From: UBA2336 sp964419145 | GTDB taxonomy: Bacteria; Bacteroidota; Bacteroidia; Cytophagales; Cyclobacteriaceae | Length of the DNA: 64,000 bases | Assembly (NCBI GenBank): GCA_964419145.1 | Contig: CAYQOM010000001.1 | Location: 248,001 to 312,000 of the forward strand | Direction: 5' to 3' | Shown: piece by piece, positions 1 to 7,884 of the stretch | Layout: each line of letters starts with the position of its first letter | Numbering within the stretch: the first letter of the stretch is position 1 | Made by a program: the position numbers and the translations under genes | The notes under the pieces: model-generated | Told to the model about the DNA's origin: nothing | The model's input: the letters and a program-made list of their open reading frames with translations, nothing else | Databases searched by the model: none

Positions 1-156
1 CTGCGGTACCAGTACTTCGCGTACTTCTTTATCGAATTGTTCAATGGGCTGATAGTATGGGTTATACCCGATAGACTGTGCCTGTTCAATAGCTCCATTA
101 TTACCGAGCATGCGCCAATCGGTTTTGGAAGCTCCGCTGTCTGCAATTAAAATCAT
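1..156 (-). CDS. N-acetylglucosamine kinase-like protein (BadF/BadG ATPase family), N-terminal part
   Basis: Only the first 52 codons lie in the window; the gene runs off the left edge. The start is the ATG at 156-154. The N-terminus reads MILIADSGASKTDWRML, the phosphate-1 type loop of the ASKHA-fold BadF/BadG/BcrA/BcrD family, whose members of this kind are annotated in Bacteroidota as N-acetylglucosamine kinases that phosphorylate recycled amino sugars in the cytoplasm. It follows the UbiA-like gene by 20 bases on the same strand and may end the same transcript. The catalytic and sugar-binding parts are outside the window, so the substrate is inferred from the family only. Confidence 0.7.
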   Translation of the reverse strand, partial: MILIADSGASKTDWRMLGNNGAIEQAQSIGYNPYYQPIEQFDKEVREVLVPQ

Positions 157-176
157 GTGCACAAGTTACAAAATGA

Positions 177-992
177 TTAAATCCTGTCTCCGAAAAGCCA
201 GAAACTTAAAAACACCAAAGCTGCCTGCACCAGCATCATGCTATCCACCAGGGCGAAGTAATATTCAGAACGATCTTTAAAAATGCTGTCGCGGATTAGG
301 ATGAAAGCACCGAGGGCCGAGAGCACCATTGCAGGCAATACTTCCGGTTGTGCGGGCCTATAATGAGTTATGGCGATGGCCAAAAAAATCAATAACAACC
401 AGCGGCAAAGGCGTTGCGATTGCTCTTTGCCCAACCGAAGCGGAATTGTTTTCAATCCACTTCGTTGATCCTGCTCCATATCCCGAATGTCGAACATTAA
501 GGCCAGCACAAAAACGAAAATCATGCGCTCAACAAATATCAACAAAACATGAAGGTCGATGGCTTGTTCCATCCGAACCACGGGTAGTAATACCGTTACG
601 AGGCTCCATACTATGGTGATGACAAAAATTTTTACGTACGGAATTGTACGAAGCGTAACAAACTGCTTGTTAAACGGAACGATCGGGAATGTATACAGTA
701 ACGACAAACAGGCTAACGGAACAAGCATAATAATCACCTGCCATCTTGCCCAAAAAGCAACCGCAATCAAAATGAAAGTGGCCGCGAGTAAAGCCACCAT
801 AAACCAGGTGAGTGGCCGCTGCACAGGCTTGGCAGCAGACCGGCTCATATTATAAATGAGAAACGTTGACAGAAAAACCAAAAACAAATATGGGTGCGCT
901 TCAGGTTTTTGGTTCAGTAACAATTCCGTCTCCACTGAATAAGCAACGGCAATCAGCGCAATAAAAACCTGGGATTGAATCAGAAATTTCAC
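177..992 (-). CDS. UbiA-like prenyltransferase family membrane protein
   Basis: 271 residues with about eight hydrophobic segments spanning the whole length, as in the UbiA superfamily, which transfers isoprenoid chains to aromatic or other acceptors in the membrane. The second Asp motif is clear (DIRDMEQD, residues 168-175) followed by GLKTIPLRLG. The first Asp-rich motif, normally NDxxDxxxD in loop 2-3, is not seen: the matching spot reads LIYNMSRS near residues 45-52. The start is GTG at 992, overlapping the stop of the upstream b5-like gene by four bases (GTGA), so the two are probably translationally coupled. The acceptor is unknown; a lost or altered prenyltransferase activity is possible because of the missing first motif. 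Confidence 0.7.
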   Translation of the reverse strand: MKFLIQSQVFIALIAVAYSVETELLLNQKPEAHPYLFLVFLSTFLIYNMSRSAAKPVQRPLTWFMVALLAATFILIAVAFWARWQVIIMLVPLACLSLLYTFPIVPFNKQFVTLRTIPYVKIFVITIVWSLVTVLLPVVRMEQAIDLHVLLIFVERMIFVFVLALMFDIRDMEQDQRSGLKTIPLRLGKEQSQRLCRWLLLIFLAIAITHYRPAQPEVLPAMVLSALGAFILIRDSIFKDRSEYYFALVDSMMLVQAALVFLSFWLFGDRI

Positions 993-1234
993 GTGTTTAC
1001 CAAACGGCCAATCACTTTGAATTTATCGAATACCTTATCGGTGTGGGGTGCGTCTTTCAATTCATCGGTCAAATCCTGCCCGGCCCAATGTTCATAGTGC
1101 TTTCCGGTTTTCCAGAGCCGTGAATGGGTAACATCATAAATCATTCCGTGAAAGGCCACCCAAACCTGTGGCTTATCCTGCCCGTTACGCAACGCCAATT
1201 GTGCTGATGTATATGTGGGCAATGTTTCACTCAT
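989..1234 (-). CDS. Cytochrome b5-like heme/steroid-binding domain protein
   Basis: An 81-residue single-domain protein without signal peptide or membrane segment. The sequence contains VWVAFHGMIYDVTHSRLW followed by GKHYEHWAGQDLT and APH, the pattern of the small bacterial predicted heme/steroid-binding proteins related to cytochrome b5. His46 or His49 and His64 are the candidate axial heme ligands. The classical eukaryotic HPGG motif is absent, as usual for this bacterial group. Its ATG shares one base with the stop of the RDD gene (TAATG) and its stop overlaps the GTG of the UbiA-like gene, so all three sit in one transcript. A redox or heme-sensing role beside a prenyltransferase is inference only. 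Confidence 0.75.
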   Translation of the reverse strand: MSETLPTYTSAQLALRNGQDKPQVWVAFHGMIYDVTHSRLWKTGKHYEHWAGQDLTDELKDAPHTDKVFDKFKVIGRLVNT

Positions 1235-1947
1235 TACTTACCTGCCGTGATGTGACCATAATCCTTAACAATCGTGTACAAAAACTTTACGGGAGGTAAG
1301 TCGGTTTGAATACCCAGGTTGCTTTTTACTTTCTCCGTCACCGCCATTACGGGTTGCAGATTTCCGGTGGTTCGGTTCACCTCCAGCGCTTGCTGAATCA
1401 GTTCAATATCGCTGTCATTTAACTGAATAACCTGTTGAAAAACCGGTACATAATTTTCTTCCGTGAGGGTAAACACTTCCTTTGCGGTAACCGCTTGTTG
1501 CTCTACCAACTTCACCACGGTAGTGCCCGCTGCAATGTCACCCACACGCTGACCTTTTCCGCTAATGGCAATGGTAAGTAACGCAATAGCGCCTGACATC
1601 AGGTCAATTTCAATGATCCGCAGCAACCAACGAATAATGTAATTGCCGATGGTGGGAGGTGTGCCATCCAGTCGCACCACCTTAATATTCATTTGCCGTT
1701 TACCCGGACTTTGTCCATTCATAAAAATTTCAAACAGCAGGTGATAGAGAAAAAGTGGAATCGAGATTAATGAAATAATGATAGCCGGTGAGCCTATCTC
1801 GCCAAAACCAATCACCAGAAAGAGCAAAATGATATAAGCGATCATGATGAGCACATCAATGAAATAGGCCAGAATCCGGTCGCCCAAACTGGCAACCGGG
1901 TAATCTATCACAACATTCTGGGTGGTTCGTACACTAACGGTTTGCAT
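1234..1947 (-). CDS. RDD family membrane protein
   Basis: 237 residues. The first ~150 form an RDD domain: an N-terminal strand, then DRILAYFIDVLIMIAYIIL with the characteristic Arg and Asp residues, a second hydrophobic segment, the NGQSPGKRQMNIKVV loop, and a third segment ending with GQRVGDIAAGTTVV. The C-terminal ~85 residues are soluble. RDD proteins are small membrane proteins of mostly unknown transport or sensing role. In Cytophagales an RDD gene commonly stands next to the SpoIIM/DUF4129/MoxR/DUF58 cluster; here that cluster begins 2 kb away on the other strand, separated by two inserted genes. It begins the minus-strand string and starts at ATG 1947. Confidence 0.85.
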   Translation of the reverse strand: MQTVSVRTTQNVVIDYPVASLGDRILAYFIDVLIMIAYIILLFLVIGFGEIGSPAIIISLISIPLFLYHLLFEIFMNGQSPGKRQMNIKVVRLDGTPPTIGNYIIRWLLRIIEIDLMSGAIALLTIAISGKGQRVGDIAAGTTVVKLVEQQAVTAKEVFTLTEENYVPVFQQVIQLNDSDIELIQQALEVNRTTGNLQPVMAVTEKVKSNLGIQTDLPPVKFLYTIVKDYGHITAGK

Positions 1948-1988
1948 CCCTTCAGAAAATCAATAATATTGAACAAACTTAAATCAGG

Positions 1989-3233
1989 ATGCAAAGTAAA
2001 AATTTAATGTTTGCCGCGCTGCTGTTCGCAGCTGCCTGTGGCACCAAAGAAACAATTGATTATACCGCCATGCCCGAGGATGCCCTGCGCAAAGTGGCCG
2101 ATTCGTTAGCGCATGCTTATATTATTACCGATGGGCACGTTGACCTGCCCTATCGGCTGAAGGTTAGAAACTTCAGGTTGGAAAAAGAATACCTGGGCAT
2201 TCCCGTTCAGACCGATGACGGTGATTTCGACTATGAACGCGCCAAGAAAGGCGGATTGGATGCTCCGTTTATGTCTATTTATATACCTTCCAGCTACCAG
2301 CTTCAACCCGATATGGGCAAAGCGTTAGCCGATTCATTGATTGATATGATTCGTGGCATTGCTGATGCGCACCCGGATAAATTTGGTTTGGCAGGAACAC
2401 CTGCCGAAGTGGACGCTCACTTCAAGGCTGGAAGAATTGCCTTGCCAATGGGCATGGAAAATGGCGCCCCGATTGGCAACGACATTGCCAACGTAAAATA
2501 CTTCTACGATCGTGGCATTCGCTACGTAACACTTACACATGGCAAAGACAACCAGATTTGCGACTCATCGTACGACACCCTTAACACATGGAAAGGATTA
2601 AGTCCGTTTGGTGAGAATGTAGTTCGCGAAATGAACCGCGTAGGGATTATGGTGGATATTTCGCACGTTTCGGATAGCACCTTTTACGATGTATTAAAAA
2701 TCACCAAAGCACCGGTAATTGCATCACACTCTTCACTGCGTTATTTCACACCTGGCTGGCAACGCAACATGGCCGATGATATGGTGAAAGCGCTGAAAGG
2801 AAATGGTGGAGTAATTCAAATTAATTTTGGTTCAACGTTTTTAGATTCTGCCGTTTCCAAGGCCAATGATGAAAATCGTAAAAAACTTCAGGCCATTTTA
2901 AAGGATAAAGGATTAAGCATGCGTGATTCATTGGCTAGGCCCATTATTGACGAATTCAGAAAAGAGAATCCTTCGCTTTACGCGGATGTTAAAACCGTAG
3001 CCGATCATATCGATCGTGTTGTAGAATTGGCCGGTATTGATCACGTAGGCATTGGCTCAGATTACGATGGTGTGGGCGATAGCCTGCCAACCGGATTGAA
3101 AGATGTATCCCAGTACCCGAACCTGATCTATGAATTGTTGCGCAGAGGCTACTCACCGGAGGACATTGAAAAGATTTGCTACAAAAATGTGTGGCGGGTT
3201 TGGAATAAAGTGATTGAAGTTTCCGGCCAATAG
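1989..3233 (+). CDS. Membrane dipeptidase, peptidase family M19 (lipoprotein)
   Basis: 414 residues. The N-terminus has a lipoprotein signal with lipobox AAAC (Cys17), so it is likely anchored in the envelope. The M19 zinc centre is visible: HxD at His50/Asp52 (DGHVDLP), bridging Glu157 (GMENG), His226 (DISHVSD), His247 (ASHSSLR) and Asp358 (GIGSD). Family members hydrolyse dipeptides, including D-residue dipeptides, with two zinc ions. The gene is divergent from the RDD gene, with only 41 bases between them, and is followed by a strong terminator, so it is probably a single-gene transcript. The exact substrate cannot be told from sequence. Confidence 0.9.
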   Translation: MQSKNLMFAALLFAAACGTKETIDYTAMPEDALRKVADSLAHAYIITDGHVDLPYRLKVRNFRLEKEYLGIPVQTDDGDFDYERAKKGGLDAPFMSIYIPSSYQLQPDMGKALADSLIDMIRGIADAHPDKFGLAGTPAEVDAHFKAGRIALPMGMENGAPIGNDIANVKYFYDRGIRYVTLTHGKDNQICDSSYDTLNTWKGLSPFGENVVREMNRVGIMVDISHVSDSTFYDVLKITKAPVIASHSSLRYFTPGWQRNMADDMVKALKGNGGVIQINFGSTFLDSAVSKANDENRKKLQAILKDKGLSMRDSLARPIIDEFRKENPSLYADVKTVADHIDRVVELAGIDHVGIGSDYDGVGDSLPTGLKDVSQYPNLIYELLRRGYSPEDIEKICYKNVWRVWNKVIEVSGQ

Positions 3234-3260
3234 AATAAACATATAACGTTATACCCATAA

Positions 3261-3295
3261 AATGCCGTGATCATTCAGGTCACGGCATATTTTTT
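3261..3295 (+). terminator. Rho-independent terminator after the M19 dipeptidase
   Basis: Perfect 9-bp stem ATGCCGTGA (3262-3270) / TCACGGCAT (3280-3288) with a 9-base loop, followed by a run of T from 3290. It lies 28 bases past the dipeptidase stop. Confidence 0.85.
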
Positions 3296-3327
3296 GCTTT
3301 TAATCCGGAAACTAAAACACTACCATA

Positions 3328-3945
3328 ATGAAAACATTAGTCCCCCTGTTCCTGCTTGTAATTAGCATCCATGTACTCGTTGCACAAACCTCAGAACCTG
3401 TTGAATCAATCAGCAAAGGCACAAAATTTATTGGCGGAAGTTTTTCACTCTATTCAACAACTACAGATGACACTTACAAGTATACTGAGTTTTCAATTGG
3501 ACCAGGTATGGGATTTTACATCAAAGACAACCTGGCTATTGGTGGATTTCTGACCTATAATTTCACTGAGAATGGGCAACCTATCACGGATCAATTCTCA
3601 AGTTTTTCGAGCATTGGTTTAAATGCATTTGTCCTTAAAAATTACAAGATTACAAACAATTTATTCTTTACCCTTCAACCTCAATTATCCTTGAGTTACG
3701 GAAAACAGGATTTTCCATTTCCAAATAACGATTATTCGAGTTTTAATTTCGGTTTGGGGATAAGCCCAGGGGTGATGTTCTTTGTCAGTAAAAAATTTGC
3801 TCTTCAAACGTCATTAGGCGCACTAAGTTATTCTCATATCAGAAGAAAGGTAGAGAGCGGTGTAGAACCAACTATCACCAACAGCTTTGGATTAAATGGA
3901 GCCCTCTCTGTTTCAAGCTTCTCCATTCGTTATTTTATTTGGTAG
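3328..3945 (+). CDS. Small outer-membrane beta-barrel-like protein
   Basis: 205 residues with a clear Sec signal peptide (MKTLVPLFLLVISIHVLVAQ, cleavage after the AQ). The mature part alternates polar and hydrophobic residues in short aromatic-rich strands (GGSFSLY, FSIGPGMGFYI, LAIGGFLTYNF, LFFTLQPQLSLSYG, ISPGVMFFV, SIRYFIW) and ends in an aromatic residue, as expected of an eight-strand barrel of the OmpW/PorT-like type common in Bacteroidota. It stands alone between a terminator and the SpoIIM-like operon. No specific function can be assigned. Confidence 0.7.
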   Translation: MKTLVPLFLLVISIHVLVAQTSEPVESISKGTKFIGGSFSLYSTTTDDTYKYTEFSIGPGMGFYIKDNLAIGGFLTYNFTENGQPITDQFSSFSSIGLNAFVLKNYKITNNLFFTLQPQLSLSYGKQDFPFPNNDYSSFNFGLGISPGVMFFVSKKFALQTSLGALSYSHIRRKVESGVEPTITNSFGLNGALSVSSFSIRYFIW

Positions 3946-4005
3946 TCCGGACATACGCTGTAACTCTTTGACGTATTTCCTTATTTTTGAGGCTTATCGT
4001 CTATT

Positions 4006-4974
4006 GTGAGAGAGGCCGCTTTTGTAAAACGTAATCAGCAACGCTGGCAGGAAATGGAACAAGTCCTGAACAGCAAAACTCCGCCACACCCCGACCGGTT
4101 GGCGGAGATTTTTATTCAGCTTACGGATGACCTGTCGTTTTCGCGCACGCAATACCCCAAAAGCCGGGTTACCAATTACCTGAACAACCTCGCTTCCAAA
4201 ATTCACCTGGAGATTTACAAGAATAAGAAGGAAGAAAAAAACAGGTTTGTTATCTTTTGGAAATATGAATTGCCGGGTGTGCTGTATGAATCGCGTAAGC
4301 AATTGCTGTATGCCTTTTTAATTTTCACCGTATCTATTTTAATCGGCTGTGTGTCGGCCTATTATGACGAAACATTTGTCCGCCTTATTCTGGGTGATGC
4401 CTATGTAAACATGACGTTGGAAAATATTGAAAACGGAAACCCAACAGCAGTATTCAGCAAAAGTGGTGAGGCCGATATGTTTTTCGCCATCACATTTAAT
4501 AATGTGCGGGTTTCATTCATTGCTTTTGCGGCCGGACTCTTCTTTTCGTTGGGCACCGGTTTAATTCTTTTTGGAAATGGAGTGATGGTGGGCGCTATCT
4601 ATTCTTTTTTTCTTAAACAGGAATTAGCCGGACAAGCGTTTTCGGTTATCATGTTGCACGGTACCATTGAGCTTTCAGTGATTGTCATTGCAGGAGGAGC
4701 TGGGTTAGTCATGGGTAACAGTTTTCTATTTCCCGGTACCTACTCCCGTTTTGCGTCCTTTAAGCAAGGCATGTTGAAGGGTATTAAAATTGTTATGGGT
4801 CTTGTCCCCTTCTTTATTTTAGCCGGATTCATAGAGGGCTTCATCACCCGTTATGCCTTCATGCATTGGAGTATTAAAACTGCCATTATCGGATTATCGG
4901 CATGGCTTATTGTGTATTATTTTGTTATTTATCCTTACAAATTGGTAAAGCATGGAAAACTTCACGCCTATTGA
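4006..4974 (+). CDS. Stage II sporulation protein M-like (SpoIIM family) membrane protein
   Basis: 322 residues with a GTG start at 4006. The first ~95 residues are soluble and helical, then come five to six membrane segments. The SpoIIM signature is visible: NNVRVSFIAFAAGLFFSLG followed by glycine-rich helices and LHGTIELSVIVIAGGAGL. In Bacillus SpoIIM works with SpoIID/P in septal peptidoglycan thinning, but in non-sporulating Bacteroidota the family is of unknown role and goes with MoxR/DUF58 clusters. It is first in a six-gene operon and overlaps the next gene by 23 bases. Confidence 0.85.
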   Translation: MREAAFVKRNQQRWQEMEQVLNSKTPPHPDRLAEIFIQLTDDLSFSRTQYPKSRVTNYLNNLASKIHLEIYKNKKEEKNRFVIFWKYELPGVLYESRKQLLYAFLIFTVSILIGCVSAYYDETFVRLILGDAYVNMTLENIENGNPTAVFSKSGEADMFFAITFNNVRVSFIAFAAGLFFSLGTGLILFGNGVMVGAIYSFFLKQELAGQAFSVIMLHGTIELSVIVIAGGAGLVMGNSFLFPGTYSRFASFKQGMLKGIKIVMGLVPFFILAGFIEGFITRYAFMHWSIKTAIIGLSAWLIVYYFVIYPYKLVKHGKLHAY

Positions 4975-5938
4975 ATTTCATCAGGCACGCGACTTCAGTA
5001 AAAAAATGAACGCTACGTTTGAGTTTCTCAAACAAAATTTCAAATCATTTTTTAAGAGCTTGCTTTACCTGGCGGGACCACCCATGCTCCTTGGAAGTAT
5101 CTTAGCAGGAAATCTCTACTCAGGTTACTTTGGCGCAATAGGCGACATGTCACGGAACCAAGATCCCGATGTTATCACGGATTATATAGGCTCCCCCGTA
5201 CTCTGGGCAGAAATCGGATTGGCAGTACTGCTGATGTTTGTTGCTGGAGTAATGATTGTTTCCGTTGTCTATAATTATATGCTGGAGTATGATGCCAGCA
5301 AAACAAACCGGATTGACGTTAACACCATTTGGGAACGTGTTCGTAAAACATTTCCAACTTACCTGGGAACGATCTTCTTGTACTGGTTTCTACTAGTCGT
5401 GGCCTACTTTCTTGTTGTACTGGTAATTGTTGGTGCAGCTGCACTCTCACCTTTCCTTGCCTTTTTTGCTGCGGTGGCGGTGATCATAGGATTTATGTAT
5501 GTTGTTGTTTCCATGTCGCTATTATTCGTTATCCAGGCATTTGAGAGAAAAAACTTCTTTGAGGCAGCATCGCGTTGCTTTTTTCTGATAAAAGATAAAT
5601 GGTGGAGTACATTCGGATTGCTCTTTATTCTCTCCATGGTTCAGAGTACGATCTCGTCCATCTTTCTCATTCCGTGGTACATCAATTTTTTTGTAACCAT
5701 GATGCACTCCATCGAAGGAGGCCCGATGGAAGACCCTTCCTTTCTTCAGGAGTTGATCAATAACATCTTCATGACCTTGTATTTCCTGGTGAGCTTCCTG
5801 TTGTATTCGCTGCCGCTTGTTGCCTTGGCGTTTCAATATTTTAACCTGGTTGAGTTAAAAGAAGCGAAAGGGCTTCTATCGCGCATTGATACACTGGGAA
5901 AACCTGCAGAATCAACCAAAGGAGATGAACAGTATTAG
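4952..5938 (+). CDS. Multi-pass membrane protein of the SpoIIM/MoxR cluster (DUF4013-like)
   Basis: 328 residues. A soluble N-terminal ~30 residues (ARDFSKKMNATFEFLKQNFKSF) lead into six hydrophobic segments; the soluble tail carries KEAKGLLSRIDTLG. The layout, with an amphipathic N-terminal helix before paired membrane helices and a conserved LKDKWW-type loop (here LIKDKWWSTFG), resembles the glycerophosphodiester phosphodiesterase membrane domain/DUF4013 type proteins regularly found between SpoIIM and DUF4129 genes. The start lies inside the SpoIIM gene (23-base overlap) and the end overlaps the DUF4129 gene by 14 bases, so translation is coupled. The function is unknown. Confidence 0.7.
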   Translation: MENFTPIEFHQARDFSKKMNATFEFLKQNFKSFFKSLLYLAGPPMLLGSILAGNLYSGYFGAIGDMSRNQDPDVITDYIGSPVLWAEIGLAVLLMFVAGVMIVSVVYNYMLEYDASKTNRIDVNTIWERVRKTFPTYLGTIFLYWFLLVVAYFLVVLVIVGAAALSPFLAFFAAVAVIIGFMYVVVSMSLLFVIQAFERKNFFEAASRCFFLIKDKWWSTFGLLFILSMVQSTISSIFLIPWYINFFVTMMHSIEGGPMEDPSFLQELINNIFMTLYFLVSFLLYSLPLVALAFQYFNLVELKEAKGLLSRIDTLGKPAESTKGDEQY

Positions 5939-6623
5939 AACACTGTTACTCTGTTTATTCATTATTACTCTTGGTCAATTACACGCACAGGAGACAGACA
6001 CTTTATTGCCGGATAGCAGTCGCGTTGAAGTCCGGCAAATGGACGAAGAGGTACTAACTACCCTAAAAGCCGATCCGGATATGGACTACGGAAGAAGTCC
6101 ATCAGCCATAGATCTTTGGGAGCGATTTCAACGTTGGCTGAATAGCCTCATAAATTCATTGATCGGAGCTGCAGTATCGGCCAATTGGTTCAACATTCTT
6201 CTGATCATTCTTTCCGTGGTAGCACTTATTTACGTGATCCTACGACTAATGAAAGTCAATGTAAACATGTTCTACACCGGTAAACAAGCTGCTACACCAT
6301 ATGGGGTTTTGGATGAAGACATTCACGCCATGGATTTTGATAAACTGATTCAGGAAGCATTACAACGAAATGAATACCGCCTCGCCATTCGGTTGTTGTT
6401 CTTAAAATCACTCAAGTTACTGGCCGACAAACACCACATTTTGTGGCAACCCGGTAAAACCAACCACGATTACCTGAATGAACTCAGCGCACAAAACCTG
6501 AAAACCGGTTTTAACGAATTGAACTTCTATTTCGAATATGCCTGGTACGGCAACTTCACCATCAATGAAACGCTCTACAAAAAAGTAGACACCTTGTACA
6601 ACGACTGGAAAACCAACGTGTAG
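5925..6623 (+). CDS. DUF4129 domain-containing membrane protein
   Basis: 232 residues from the ATG at 5925, which is preceded by AAAGGAG, a strong ribosome site for this group, and gives a clean signal peptide (MNSIRTLLLCLFIITLGQLHAQ). An in-frame upstream ATG at 5886 would bury this signal and is rejected. After a periplasmic stretch comes one membrane segment (residues ~80-105), then a cytoplasmic DUF4129 domain with the typical EYRLAIRLLFLKSLKLL and TNHDYLNEL parts. DUF4129 often occurs at the C-terminus of transglutaminase-like membrane proteins next to MoxR and DUF58 genes. It overlaps the upstream gene by 14 bases and the next gene begins one base after its stop. Confidence 0.85.
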   Translation: MNSIRTLLLCLFIITLGQLHAQETDTLLPDSSRVEVRQMDEEVLTTLKADPDMDYGRSPSAIDLWERFQRWLNSLINSLIGAAVSANWFNILLIILSVVALIYVILRLMKVNVNMFYTGKQAATPYGVLDEDIHAMDFDKLIQEALQRNEYRLAIRLLFLKSLKLLADKHHILWQPGKTNHDYLNELSAQNLKTGFNELNFYFEYAWYGNFTINETLYKKVDTLYNDWKTNV

Positions 6624-6624
6624 C

Positions 6625-7812
6625 GTGCGTAAAGACTGGAAATATATTCTCTATCTCTCTTCCGCCATACTCATTTACCTGGCGCTGAAGTTGCTTTCGC
6701 CACGCAGCCTCGACTGGACCATAACTTTTCATCATAACGATAAAAATCCATTTGGTGCTTACGCGCTGGATCAACTCATCGACAACCTGTTTCCTCAACA
6801 GCCCATCAATCAAAATTATTTTACCTTATATGAACTGCTTGATACCATCGCAGAGCCTGTAAACTTTATAAGCATCTCAACTGAATTTGCGCCCGGAAAA
6901 GAAGACGCAAATGCGCTTTTAAAAAATATTGAAAAAGGGGGCACTGCATTTATTTCTGCTCAATATTTCTATGGAGATTTTGCCGACACCCTTTCGCTCA
7001 GCACCTCTGATTATTTTTTTGATCAGGATTTCAACTATTTGTTTGACCGCAACGACACGACCGGAATAAACTTTGCTAACACGATGCTGAAAGGTCAGCA
7101 GAAATATTCCTTCCCACGAAAAAATATACACAACTACTTTGATGAGGTGGATAGTGCACGCACACAACTAGTGGCTACCAATGACCTGGACCTTGCCGTT
7201 ACCATTAAAGTTAACTGGGGAAAAGGTGCACTTTACCTGAACACAACCCCGCTTGCCTTCACCAATGCGTACCTGCTGCATGCCCAAAATGCTGAGTTTG
7301 CATCGCTGTCGCTTTCACACTTACCAAACCGACCCACCTACTGGACGGAGTTTTATCACCTGGGCAGAATGGAGGCTCGAACTCCCCTTCGTTTCATTTT
7401 AACAACCGAACCATTAAAATGGGCCTATTACATCACCATACTTAGTATTTTGCTTTTCATGATTTTCGAAGCCAGGCGCAGGCAACGTATTATTCCGGTT
7501 ATTAAACCACTAAGCAATACATCGGTTGAGTTTACACAAACCATCGGTAACTTATATTATCAGACAGCCGATCACAAGAACATTGCCGAAAAGCGAATAG
7601 CATTTTTTCTTGAACAATTGAGATCAACACATGGAATAAATGCGCATAACGCTTCAGACGAAACTATTAAAACCATTGCCCGAAAAACCGGTAATGCGGA
7701 AGAAGATGTTCAAAAGCTATTTTTGGTCATCCAAACCATTCAGGAAAAGAACCAGATTTCAGAAATAGAATTAAAAGAGTTAAACAAGAAATTGGATCAA
7801 TTTAAACACTAA
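6625..7812 (+). CDS. DUF4350 domain-containing membrane protein
   Basis: 395 residues with a GTG start one base after the DUF4129 stop. It has an N-terminal membrane anchor (residues ~6-22), a long periplasmic region with the DUF4350 signature (FGAYALDQLIDNLFP, then FISISTEFAPGKEDANALL, a GATase-like fold), a second membrane segment near residues 268-286 and a charged cytoplasmic tail of ~110 residues. DUF4350 proteins belong to the MoxR/DUF58/DUF4129 neighbourhood; the biochemical role is unknown. A long hairpin separates it from the moxR gene downstream. Confidence 0.8.
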   Translation: MRKDWKYILYLSSAILIYLALKLLSPRSLDWTITFHHNDKNPFGAYALDQLIDNLFPQQPINQNYFTLYELLDTIAEPVNFISISTEFAPGKEDANALLKNIEKGGTAFISAQYFYGDFADTLSLSTSDYFFDQDFNYLFDRNDTTGINFANTMLKGQQKYSFPRKNIHNYFDEVDSARTQLVATNDLDLAVTIKVNWGKGALYLNTTPLAFTNAYLLHAQNAEFASLSLSHLPNRPTYWTEFYHLGRMEARTPLRFILTTEPLKWAYYITILSILLFMIFEARRRQRIIPVIKPLSNTSVEFTQTIGNLYYQTADHKNIAEKRIAFFLEQLRSTHGINAHNASDETIKTIARKTGNAEEDVQKLFLVIQTIQEKNQISEIELKELNKKLDQFKH

Positions 7813-7818
7813 ATCTTC

Positions 7819-7852
7819 TCACGCAAAAAGCGCGATGACACGCTTTGCGTGA
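7819..7852 (+). terminator. Hairpin between the DUF4350 and MoxR genes (possible attenuator)
   Basis: Arms TCACGCAAAAAGCG (7819-7832) and CGCTTTGCGTGA (7841-7852) pair with a two-base bulge around an eight-base loop. The sequence after it is only AAATTTTAT, a poor T-tract, so it may be a partial terminator, an RNA processing site or a stability element inside the operon and not a full stop. Confidence 0.5.
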
Positions 7853-7884
7853 AATTTTATAACTAGCACTGACTTAATACAGAT

